Positions 46,894 to 64,000 of a stretch of DNA of 64,000 bases are shown here, piece after piece. Source of the stretch: Mesorhabditis belari. Its lineage: Eukaryota > Nematoda > Chromadorea > Rhabditida > Rhabditidae. The DNA is taken from positions 330,001-394,000 of the forward strand of contig CAUEEP010000878.1 in the NCBI GenBank assembly GCA_958450365.1, read 5' to 3'. Made by a program: the position numbers and the translations under genes. The notes under the pieces were generated by a model that saw only the letters and a list, made by a program, of their open reading frames with translations, was not told where the DNA came from and did no database searches. The first letter of the stretch is position 1; each line of letters starts with the position of its first letter.

Positions 46894-47594
46894 CCGTAAA
46901 TACTCTAATAGTACCCCCACCCCCATAATGACGGTGCGGAGCGTCTAGCTTTGGACGCGTTTTTCTCGACACTGGTTTATGCTACAATGCGCGCTTAGGT
47001 ATCAAAAAATAGCTGAAATTCAGGGCTATTTTTTGATACCAAACACGCATTTTTGAAAGTACGGACGCTTTGAAAAAAATGAAATACGAAAAAAAATTTT
47101 GCGACTACGCGACTGTACGAGGGGGTGGGGTACTATTAAAGTATTTACGGTAGATTTTTAGAAAATAAATCGATACGCACAGGCAGCGTGCAAAGGATTC
47201 GAAAATGTTCACATGGAATCCAAAAGTTATAGAAATACCAATTCTATCAGCTTGAAAAGATTTTACGACTATGAGACTCACCGAAGCATTGCTCGGAACA
47301 TTCGGGCAACCAGGCAGTGATCCCTGATCGTTCGTATTCACATCCAAACCATCCAACCTCCTTACCGCACATTTGTTGGAAAGGCATTTGATAGCAGCCA
47401 AGCAACTCTCGGAAATCTCTGAATCGATCGATGATTGATTAGTGATTGATTTCTAGTGCCAGGCTCATTGATCTAGTTTAGATCTCAAAATATTTGTCAT
47501 CAATGGGTCTATGCAACAATTACCGTAGTCAAGTATAGTACTGTCGCAACTATCGTTGTACGAGGGGGTTGGGGTACTATTACAGTATTTACGG
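46894..47594. mobile_element. MITE-bounded unit carrying a copied host exon
   Basis: CCGTAAATACTCTAATAGTA at the left and the matching inverted end (TACTATTACAGTATTTACGG) at the right, each followed or preceded by TA. A third, inner copy of the end lies at 47140-47152. Between 47153 and about 47560 the DNA is nearly identical to 33312-33715, which includes exon 33441-33577 of the secreted Cys-rich gene with its splice sites. The similarity stops at the right-hand terminus. Confidence 0.7.
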
Positions 47595-48205
47595 TAAGTT
47601 AACAAATAAATAATCTGTGGGAAATGATTTAAAGCAACTATTAAAACAACTATTACAACTACGATATAAAATAACTAGCATATTCTCAACAGAATCTATT
47701 TATCTAAAATTTCTCGGCTTTTGCCACAATCAACAATCAACGAGAAACTAGCCAGAGCGTGCGGTTTTGGACGAGTGCTATAAGACTATGTGTTACCACT
47801 GCTACAACACTCATTTGTCAGAGTTGTTCCAGATTTTTTGGCCAGATTCAGGGTTTTTCTTCCTTGTCTTTCTTCTTCCTTCTGTCAGGTATTTATGGAC
47901 ATCTTTTTGATTGTTGAAAGCAACAAAGCAAGAATATTGTCTCAGTAAAGCAACAATATTGTCGCAAACTTCCGAAATGTAAACAAAATTTTCCTATTTG
48001 ATTTCAAAATCTCATCAAAATATCGATGTTTTTTTTCTGGCTTTGCCCTTTTCTTTAACATTTTCTTCACTTCTTTTGATTCAAAGAGCCGATTCGATCA
48101 CCAGATGGCTCGTTTATTTTGAAACATTCAAATTTTTCGTCCTCTCATCCTTTTTTTTGCTACTCGAAAAGTTTACGAAAGAGAAGCCGATGAAAACAGA
48201 TTCAT

Positions 48206-49330
48206 TTCTCTGATTATTTCTTTCTCTGCCTATTGATGCTGGCTGCAGTTGTAAACGTCATGCGAACTGTTCAAGGTTAGCTTTACTTTATTGACGATGA
48301 GATACGGCTTTAGGAAGTTAATCAACTTAAAAAGGAAGTTCTTACCTTAAAAGTTCTTACCTTTTCTCTCCGTTTTGTTTTGAAAAGCTTTCCTTTGATT
48401 AAATGTTTAGAAAAATGGGTTAATTTCAAATTTTTTAACTTCTAACGAACCTAGAGTGTGCTCTTCTCAAGTGAAATGCTTTCTAAGCCGTGTTATATAT
48501 AAATACTTTATTCAGAAAGAAATAAAGTGCGAAAATGACATGAAAAATGTACTAGATAAAAGATGTACTAGATAATAGATGTACTAGACTCCTAAATCTC
48601 GAAGAGATTCATTGTTAGCTATGGACTTTATTGCGGCATCACCAATTTTAAGGGCGACTTTTATTTTACCTGTACTAAAATGAATAGATTTTGAGTGAGA
48701 AAGTTTTAAACCCCAAATATTGGACCAAATTTCAACTGTGCTCAGATCTTTTTGGATTTTATGAAAGGAGCTACCCAGATTTTTATTTATATCATTTAAT
48801 GGAGTCTCAAAAATTAGCTTAGCATCGTCGGCATAGAGCCATATCTTGGAGAAAGGTGAGGCTAGATTTATATTAGGTAAATCGTTGATGTAAATCGTTG
48901 ATGTAAATCGTAAAAAGTAGAGGTCCTAAAATGCTTCCTTGGGGCTTTCGAAAAGCTTTCGAAAAGTAGGGTAATCCTGCATTTCTTTCAATCGACAAGG
49001 TCCGATGCTATGATTTGAACCGTTTCTTCTAATGAAATCTATTTTTATAATAATTTCTCTGATTATTTCTTTCTCTGTCTATTGATGCTGGCTGCAGTTG
49101 TAAACGTCATGCGAACTGTTCAAGGTTAGCTTTACTTTATTGACGATGAGATACGGCTTTAGGAAGTTAATCAACTTAAAAAGGAAGTTCTTACCTTAAA
49201 AGTTCTTACCTTTTCTCTCCGTTTTGTTTTGAAAAGCTTTCTTTTGATTAAATGTTTAGAAAAACGGGTTAATTTCAAAATTTTTAACTTCTAACGAACC
49301 TAGAGTGGGCTTAGTGGGCTCAAGTGAAAT
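48206..49330. repeat. Tandem segmental duplication split by a LINE insertion
   Basis: 48206-48500 and 49060-49320 are almost identical (for example GCTGGCTGCAGTTGTAAACG in both). In the first copy the sequence is continued by LINE DNA; in the second it continues into the 18-bp minisatellite. 47600-48200 shows no clear gene. Confidence 0.8.
48495..48985 (-). pseudogene. LINE reverse-transcriptase fragment
   Basis: On the minus strand: PQGSILGPLLFTIYINDL, then (after a 13-base duplication that shifts the frame) DLPNINLASPFSKIWLYADD with the catalytic YADD box, and on to GDAAIKSIANNESLRDLG. This is the palm region of a jockey/CR1-type non-LTR retrotransposon, joined to the same 3' tail as at 10131. 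5'-truncated and internally deleted. Confidence 0.88.
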
Positions 49331-49985
49331 GCTGGGCTCAAGGGAAATGCTGGGCTCAAGTGAAATGCTGGGCTCAAGGGAAATGCTGGGCTCCAGTGAA
49401 ATGCTGGGCTCAAGGGAAATGCTGGGCTCAAGGGAAATGCTGGGCTCAAGTGAAATGCTGGGCTCAAGGGAAATGCTGGGCTCAAGTGAAATGCTGGGCT
49501 CAAGGGGAAATGCTGGGCTCAAGGGAAATGCTGGGCTCAAGTGAAATGCTGGGCTCAAGGGAAATGCTGGGCTCAAGGGAAATGCTGGGCTCAAGGGAAA
49601 TGCTGGGCTCAAGTGAAATGCTGGGCTCAAGGGGAAATGCTGGGCTCAAGTGAAATGCTGGGCTCAAGGGAAATGCTGGGCTCAAGGGAAATGCTGGGCT
49701 CAAGTGAAATGCTGGGCTCAAGGGAAATGCTGGGCTCAAGGGAAATGCTGGGCTCAAGTGAAATGCTGGGCTCAAGGGAAATGCTGGGCTCAAGGGAAAT
49801 GCTGGGCTCAAGTGAAATGCTGGGCTCAAGTGAAATGCTGGGCTCAAGGGAAATGCTGGGCTCAAGTGAAATGCTGGGCTCAAGGGAAATGCTGGGCTCA
49901 AGGGAAATGCTGGGCTCAAGTGAAATGCTGGGCTCAAGGGAAATGCTGGGCTCAAGGGAAATGCTGGGCTCAAGTGAAATGCTTT
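49311..49985. repeat. 18-bp minisatellite with ABB higher-order pattern
   Basis: About 37 units of GGGCTCAAGnGAAATGCT in which n is T (type A) or G (type B). From about 49640 on, the order is mostly A-B-B, giving a 54-bp higher-order unit. Two units carry an extra G. The unduplicated relative at 48465-48485 has a single unit. Six-frame openness follows from the 18-bp length; no protein is implied. Confidence 0.95.
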
Positions 49986-50641
49986 CTAAACCGTGTTAGC
50001 TTTCGGAAAGTAGGGTAATCTTGCATTTCTTTCATTCGACAAGGTCCGATGATGTCATTTAAACCGTTTCTTCTAATGAAATCTATTTTTATAATAAAAT
50101 AAAAAAAGAGCTACAAAAAGAAAAGTTAGATTTACAACGAAAATTTCAAAATAATTCATTTGCGGTTATTTATGTACTCATTTTTTAATATTTTTAGAAA
50201 TACCACTTTTCTTTCTCGCAGATTATTCTAAAAAACTAAAAAATTGGTTAGAAATTTAGAAATGACATAAAGTGAACGATAGAAATCATTTAAAATGAAA
50301 GCAATTGTTTGGTATAGATTTGCTTTGACTCTGTGAAGGCTTATGAAGAATACAGAATGAGCAAAAGTAGATAGATTGGATTAATTTATAGGTAAAAGCA
50401 AGCCTAATAAACGTATCCGTTTCCAGTTCCGTTTTTGTTTCTTCGTTTTTCGTTTTTCTTGTTTTTCGTTTTCAGCTCAAGAGAAACAATCTGATAGATT
50501 AAACAATGAAAGTTAGGCCAAGAAATAGCTACAGTAATAGATGAAAGACGTTTTCTTACAGTAATAGATGAAAGATGAAAAGGATAGCTGAAAGTTTGAG
50601 GCTAAATTTCATCGCTTCACTTTCACAAATGAAAATTTCAG

Positions 50642-53600
50642 AGGCGGGCGGCTTAGTGGCCAAGACGCAAGCCGATATCGAGAGATCAATCACCACAGCT
50701 CTCGCCATCGCTCAGCAGCTGGCGAGTGAGTTATCTATTGGAAAATTGCAAAATATACAGTAATCGTGCAGTATACAGTAACAGTTATAGTAACAGTTAT
50801 ATACAGTAATCGTTTTGAGGCTTTTAGTTAGTTTTTAGAAATCTAGAACTTGATACAATGATCAAGAGATCGAAATTTCAGACGACGTCGACACGTTTGC
50901 CGCGGTCGCCGAAGCGATCACCCCATTCATTCAAGTGAGTGATAATAGTAAAAACAAAAAAATAAACTAGATTTTTATCATTTATAGATTTATTTATATG
51001 TTGTGTCCGGTTTAGATTTCCGTATGATTTATTAGGTTGATGCAAAAGTCTTTTTCATTTTTTTCGTACTTCCGTTAAAAAGTAACAAATGCACCAATTG
51101 AACAACGGTTTATTGCATTCGAAAGGCCAATTATTTTTCTGCAAAATGACATTAAAACGAGTTTTAAAATGTCTTATGTCTAGATTTTTTTGAGAGCCTG
51201 AAGTCGGGTAGTCAAAAAAGGCGACGGCTCGATGATGCATTTTAGACGCTTTAGCTAAGGAAACCAAGCTTGATGTTAATAAATAAAAGATAGAGCACAA
51301 AAAGTTTGATATCTTTTCAGATTTTCAGAGAAATTGATTCAGCCAATTTCTTTATAGAGGTTTTTATAGATTTTTATGAAAAACCCGTTTTCACTCTCGA
51401 ATTTGCTTGAAAGTGAACCCAAATTGACTTAAAAAGATGGGAAATTGAACAATAAACACTTTTCATTTAGAGCAAACCATAGGTTAATTGATGACTTTGT
51501 TATTTTTCAAAAGAAGTACGAAAAAAATGAAAAAGACTTTTGCATCAACCTAATAGATTACAGTCTATATCGGACGTCAGAAAAAGACTGTAACAGACCT
51601 TTGAAAAATGCAGAAAACTACAGAAAACGCTAAAGAACATATATTAAGCATGTTTATATTATTGTTCAATCTATATAAGACGTTATTATTGTTCAATCTA
51701 TATAAGATTTAGATTGAATCTAAATCGGACGTCCGATATACAGAGTGCGGCAAAAGTTCTGACACTTTTTCTGTAAGCAGTCATTTTTTTGGCTTCAAAA
51801 ACCCGTGATTTTCAAAAAAACTAACGCCGGATTCTAAAAATTTAGGTAGTTTCACCCCAATATAGCCATTTCCATAAAAAGATTTCAACTCTCAATAAGT
51901 TTTTGACGAGAATTTTTTATATCCCGGTCTGATCGCTGAAGATTTTTGCGAAAGTTGACTTAAACTTTGCAGAATGAAATTTTTTCCAAAAACTGCCGTT
52001 ACCATTTGATAGAACTGAGTTTTTTTTCTTGAAAACAAGCCACAAAAAACTTTATATCTCAAAAACGAAAGATTTTCAAGCGATTCTATTGGGTTGGGGA
52101 CTATGACTCGGCGCCGAAAATGAAAAAAATGTCTAAAACTTCTATTCGACTTCGTCAAATAATATGCGTTTGATATGAGTAGAATGGCTAACTAATTCTC
52201 TACAAAATGACATTTAAAAGAAAATTCAAACAGCGCCTCCGCTCAAGAAAAAGCCATTTTTTCACAAAAACTACAAACTGTGATCTAGAAAAAACCATTG
52301 GTGGGATCTTCCTGCAAATTTGGCAACTTAAGTAATTGAATGTGCTCTATCTTTTTTATATAAACACCAAAGAAGGTTTATGTGAAAGAAACTGTTCAAA
52401 TGATGAGTCGGACTCTTTGCCATTTTAACCAGCTGCGTTCGGAAGTTCATAAACTCCACGAAAGAAAAGCTTTGTGGAATCTCTCAAAAGTGATTTTGTA
52501 GAGAAATAGTGGATCCTTTTGATGAAACCAAACGTATGTTTAAAGAAGGCTTTATGTGTGCAAAAAGTCCCTTTAAAGTTTGGCGCCGAGTCATAGTCCC
52601 CAACCCAATACCACACCCAAATCACCCAAATCTCAACGGCAAAAAAAACTGCTGTAACGACCTTTAAACATCCTCATCAAAAGGTTGTTTAGATGGCAAT
52701 TTTTGTGTAAAAAAGTATATTAGGGGGTAAAAATATCTGAATTTTTATAATCCGGTGTTAGTTTTTCAAAAATCGCGTTTTTTCCAAGTCAAACTGCCCG
52801 TTTACAAAAAGAACTTTTGCCGGAACTTTTGCCGCACCCTGTAGACTGTAATCTAAATCGGACGTCCGCGATAAATTCAATCTAAATCGGACACAACACA
52901 TACATAAAGCACTGATTTTTGTTGAAAATTCAATTCAATTCAATTCAATTCAATTCAATTCAACTCAATTCAATTCAATTCAATTCAATTCAATTCAATT
53001 CAATTCAATTCAATTCAATTCAATTCAATTCAACCCCAATCTTCTTCAGATCTTTCTCTTTTCCTTGTCGCTCTTTCTCCTCTTCGCCACGTGCCGCATC
53101 TTCGCTAATGGTGAATTGTTGAAATTTTGGTCTAATTTAATCCAAAAGGTTTTGGATTAAATTAAAATTAGTTTTTTGTAGTAGATTAGAATGAGATCAT
53201 TAATCTTAATCTAATTAATATAACAATTTGAGGTGTCATCGCTTTTCTCGTCTGGAAAAGCGACCGAAAACAGGAGGAGGAGCGTTTTAGTGAGGTAATA
53301 AAGAGAATTTGTTGATTACGACGAAATAAACAGTGTTTAGATAAGAATAGATAAGAATAGACAAGAATAGACATCGAAATATCACAAATATTTTGATATT
53401 AACATTTTCTAGTTCCCATTTAGTGCTCTAAAATCATCGTCACCGAATTTTCTTATTTTATTATTTAAATTCTATGAAAACAAGTTTGAGGTATCTGAAA
53501 TTGTACTAGATAAGATGAAAAAACGAGGCTTTGTCATCAAGAATGTCTTTATCATCAAGGCTTTGTCATCAATCAAGAATTATCTGATTCTTGACGAATA

Positions 53601-54350
53601 TTCCCACAGCTTAGTTGTTACGGTTGCTACGGTTGTTACGGTTCAACGATCTAAGGAAAGGCAACTCATGGCGAGCTTTTGTCTCGACACTAAGTGCACT
53701 TTATAGACTGAGAAATCGGAATCTGAAATCAAAATCTGCCAAATGACTTTTTGTAAAACTTCCATTGAAAATTTGAAAGAAAAATGGAAGAAAAACAAAA
53801 ACAAAAAGCCACGTTATGGACCGAACCCTGACCCCGTGGGCGCGAGCCTAACGCATTATCCACTAGGCCACCAACGCACCTTTCCTGCCCATTGAAAGAA
53901 CGTTTTAAAGCATCCGTTTTGATGCTGTTTTGACGTCGTTCGTTGATTGTTTGAAGGATGCTTTAAAAGGCTCCTTTCCTAGTCATCAAAGGGTCTGTTA
54001 GTGGCCTAGCGGATAACGCGTTAGGCTGCCATCCTCAGCCTCCTCTCCGAGAATAAAGGTTCAATCCCTTCTGCAGCATTTTGTTGTTTTTCTTTTGAAA
54101 CAATTTCTAGCCTTTTCTAGCTAATTGCATGGCGGCTTGGAAAGTAGAGATTGGTTATTCCCCATAGCCGATTCTATAAAGTGCATTAGGTGTCCAGACA
54201 AAAGCTCAAGACTTGTCTCAAGTCTTAATCTCAAGCTCAGTCCGTTTCTTTCCCTAGTCAGTCCGATTTTCAGGCTACAACTCGTGCGGTGAGCGAACAT
54301 TTTCAATACGATTTCACACCAATTGGCGACGATGTAATGAAAAAACGTGA
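50642..54350 (+). CDS. Tentative small membrane-protein gene (four exons)
   Basis: Exons 50642-50725, 50882-50934, 53050-53110 and 54274-54350 have good splice sites and matching phases. They read AGGLVAKTQADIERSITTAL/AIAQQLA, NDVDTFAAVAEAITPFIQ, a hydrophobic span IFLFSLSLFLLFATCRIFA, and GYNSCGERTFSIRFHTNW before a stop. The 5' end is missing. The last exon is also open in another frame (ATTRAVSEHFQYDF), so its reading is uncertain. Function unknown. The 2-kb intron holds nested transposable elements and a pentanucleotide array. Confidence 0.3.
50998..52902. mobile_element. Outer element of a three-level nest
   Basis: Ends of the type TGTTGTGTCCGRTTTAGATT face each other. Inside lie a 522-bp mariner MITE (51032-51553), several GGACGTCCGAT palindromes, and a second element (51741-52841). 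The outer unit would be only about 280 bp without the insertions. Confidence 0.6.
51741..52841. mobile_element. Tc1-type TIR element with a nested mariner-like MITE
   Basis: Ends CAG(A/G)GTGCGGCAAAAGTTC, TA on both sides. Inside, 52089-52608 is itself bounded by TTGGGTTGGGGACTATGACT and its complement with TA: a mariner-like MITE that inserted later. Neither encodes a transposase. Confidence 0.85.
52925..53033. repeat. (TTCAA)n microsatellite
   Basis: About 21 copies of the pentamer TTCAA with one C variant. Confidence 0.97.
53818..54082. repeat. Two tRNA-like modules facing each other
   Basis: Minus strand 53818-53882: A-box TGGCCTAGTGGATAATGCG and B-box GGGTTCGGTCC. Plus strand 54003-54082: TGGCCTAGCGGATAACGCG and AGGTTCAATCCC. 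The boxes are good but the cloverleaf is incomplete in both, so tRNA-derived repeats or pseudogenes are more likely than tRNA genes. Confidence 0.45.
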
Positions 54351-54655
54351 GATCGAGGCTTCTCCTTGCTAGCGATTAGATGGATTTATTGAATTTGAGC
54401 TTGAACTTTGCGAATACTGTGATTTATCAGTAGACTTCACTTCTTTCTTCTCTTCTTGCTTCTCTTCTTTTTTTCTTCATTAGCAAATTGAGTAACGCTT
54501 GAGTAAAGTAAAGTTGAGTAAAGTAAGGTTGAGTAAAGTAAAGGTTGAGTTTTTGTTCTTTTAGACCTTATCAAACAAGTGTTTAAGCTCCATTTGAAAG
54601 TTTTAAGAAACAATTTTTTGCCTAAGAAATCAAGGAAGCTTTTTTGAATCTGTAA

Positions 54656-54880
54656 AAGTTCTAGAAAGTTCTAGAAAGCTCTAGAAAGTTCTAGAAAGTT
54701 CTAGAAAGCTCTAGAAAGTTCTAGAAAGCTCTAGAAAGTTCTAGAAAGCTCTAGAAAGCTCTAGAAAGCTCTAGAAAGTTCTAGAAAGCTCTAGAAAGTT
54801 CTAGAAAGTTCTAGAAAGCTCTAGAAAGTTCTAGAAAGTTCTAGAAAGCTCTAGAAAGTTCTAGAAAGTTCTAGAAAACT
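54656..54880. promoter_or_regulatory. Tandem heat-shock-element-like array (22 units of 10 bp)
   Basis: The unit CTAGAAAGTT (about 12 copies, alternating with CTAGAAAGCT) reads GAA-AG-TTC-TA-GAA continuously. That is the consensus nGAAnnTTCnnGAAn for trimeric heat-shock factor, repeated over more than 200 bases. In the GCT units one TTC becomes CTC. It lies just 3' of the tentative gene ending 54350; no heat-shock gene is visible beside it. 54881-56437 shows no gene, only low-complexity A/T and GAAAA-rich DNA. Confidence 0.55.
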
Positions 54881-55884
54881 TTCAACCAAAAGATTATCTT
54901 ACTTTCTAGATTTCTAAGATAAACTTTCTAGCTTTAAATCATCTCCAAATGATTCATTTTTTTTTACTTTGCATTCATTTTGCATTCATGGCTCAATTTT
55001 GCTCAAAACAGAGAATTCAAAGGTTTATAAATCAACAAATATAGTAGATCATAAAAAGAAAAAGAACTGTAAATGACAAAAAATTCTTAAAATAATTAAT
55101 TTTTTACTATTCTGGAACAAAATCTAAGTCATATAGTTGTTCGTTTTTTTTCTTTTTCTTTCTTTTTTTTCTTTTTTCATACCTGTTCCTAAATCTAATC
55201 TTTTTACGGGAAAAAAACCCGGGTTTTACAATTACAATCAATGCATTTGCATTTGCATTTCATTATTTTGGATTTGATTTTGTGATTTGATGATATCAAC
55301 TTAAATCAATCAATTTGAAATTTTATTCCCAGTGTATTTTTCGACTTTTCTTCACAATAGATTAAAAAAAAATGAGCAAACGAGTGAAATGGTACGCGTA
55401 AAGAAATAAAAAGAAAAGAAATAAAAAGAAAAGAATAAAAAGAAAAGAAAGAAAAAGAAAAGAAAAAGAATGAATAAACGAAATTTACGGAAAGGGTTGA
55501 AAGGAAAAAATCGTTTTTTTATGTACAAATATAGAAAATCTGATAATAGAGAGGGATTCAGGGATAAAGAAATATTTCTTTTTTTTAGGGACAGCTTTTT
55601 TTTATTGTACCGTAATGCCAATGGTCTTTTTTTGAAAAATGTCATTGAAAACCTATCGTACTTAGCTAACTTTAGTGCAAAGCAAGCATCAAAGCAAGCA
55701 GCAAGAGCAACTTTAAGAGTTGCTCTTGCTACTCTAGAGCAACTTTAAGAGTTGCTCTTGCCACTCTAGATCAACTTTAAGAGTTGCTCCTAACCGTGGC
55801 GCTTCTCTTTACAGTTCTCTTAAGCCTTTATAGTTCAAGGAGTAGTTTATTTAGCTCTTTAAAAGCTCTTTAGCTTTATATCTT

Positions 55885-56040
55885 TAAAAACAGGATTACT
55901 GTAAGAACAGGATTACTGTAAAAACAGGATTATTGTAAGAACAGGATTACTGTAAGAAAAGGATTACTGTAAGAAAAGGATTACTGTAAGAAGAGGGTTA
56001 CTGTAAGAACAGGATTACTGTAAGAAAAGGATTACGATAG
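55885..56040. repeat. GGATTACTGTAAGAA tandem repeat
   Basis: About nine imperfect copies of a 17-18 base unit. Confidence 0.85.
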
Positions 56041-56437
56041 GCTTTAGAAAAACAAAAAAAGACTATTCTAGACATTACGATTCATATTTTTAAAGTTTCT
56101 GAAAGCCCAACGTCCGTTTATTTTTCGGGGGTAGAAACGATCACATAAAAAGTTAAACAAAAACAAAAACAAAAATGAAATTAACGAATCAGATTTCGGG
56201 AATAATTTCAAAATGTTCATCGTGTGAAAGATTTCGAAATAACAGGGCACCAAATAACTGTGAAAAGACGAAAAGACAAAGTTTCTGAAGGACACTTTTG
56301 TGAGAGACAACAGTCCACACATTACCCTGTAGTTTGTACCCAAAATCGCCGACCAAATATTGGTGAAATCGCTTTAAGAACTTGAATTGGTTCTTGAACT
56401 TGAATTGGTTCTTGAACTTGAACCAAATTGGTGTAAT

Positions 56438-63926
<7,489 letters not shown>

Positions 63927-64000
63927 CTGGAAACTGATTGTTATTGAAGTTTAACTGACTGATAACTGAGATTGGGTCGATACTGGGTAAACAATTAAAC

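Noticed and set aside
49256..50018. Six long frames (MSPAFPL, MLGSREM, KCWAQGK types)
   Set aside because: By-products of an 18-bp repeat; frames shift where units have an extra base and occur on both strands.

Overview
The window looks like nuclear DNA of a small-genome invertebrate, most probably a nematode. The genes have short introns (mostly 38-60 nt) with GT donors and TTTTAG or TTTCAG acceptors. Several start codons sit just behind an acceptor-like TTTTAG, as expected if spliced-leader trans-splicing is used. One gene encodes a cysteine-rich secreted protein of a type common in nematodes, and Tc1/mariner-type DNA is everywhere. The species cannot be named from the sequence. Exon models below were built by hand from splice sites, reading phase and family similarity.

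Layout. 0.4-8.5 kb, minus: a nine-exon C2H2 zinc-finger gene whose introns hold an intact DD34D mariner, an intact DD37D maT element and a nest of older elements. 8.9-11.5 kb: broken mariner, LINE tail and a TIR element. 11.5-16.1 kb, minus: a C2H2 plus PHD-finger gene, also full of MITEs. 17.7-19.6 kb, plus: a ZDHHC16-like palmitoyltransferase. 20.0-31.3 kb: the dense conserved block, four minus-strand genes head to tail: PCH-2/TRIP13, MCM7, SRP72 and an EGF-like membrane protein. 31.6-32.2 kb, plus: a 106-residue protein that keeps only the conserved C-terminal segment of ZDHHC16. 33.4-35.2 kb, minus: the cysteine-rich secreted protein. 35-50 kb: almost only repeats, gene fragments, MITEs and satellites. 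50.6-54.4 kb, plus: a tentative small gene with a nest of three element levels in an intron. 56.4 kb to the end, minus: a DYRK1/minibrain-type kinase whose N-terminus lies outside the window.

How things fit together. MCM7 (replicative helicase) and PCH-2 (HORMA remodeller in meiosis and checkpoint) are neighbours on one strand with SRP72 (protein targeting) upstream; the close spacing and the acceptor-like sites at the start codons would fit an operon, but this is inference. E2F-like sequences lie upstream of MCM7.

Most notable: a tandem array reading GAA-nn-TTC-nn-GAA, an ideal heat-shock-element ladder (54.66-54.87 kb); a MITE-bounded segment that carries a copy of a host exon (46.9-47.6 kb); the ZDHHC16 C-terminal mini-paralogue; two intact transposases in introns of one gene; and an 18-bp minisatellite with a three-unit higher-order pattern that grew inside one copy of a duplicated segment.
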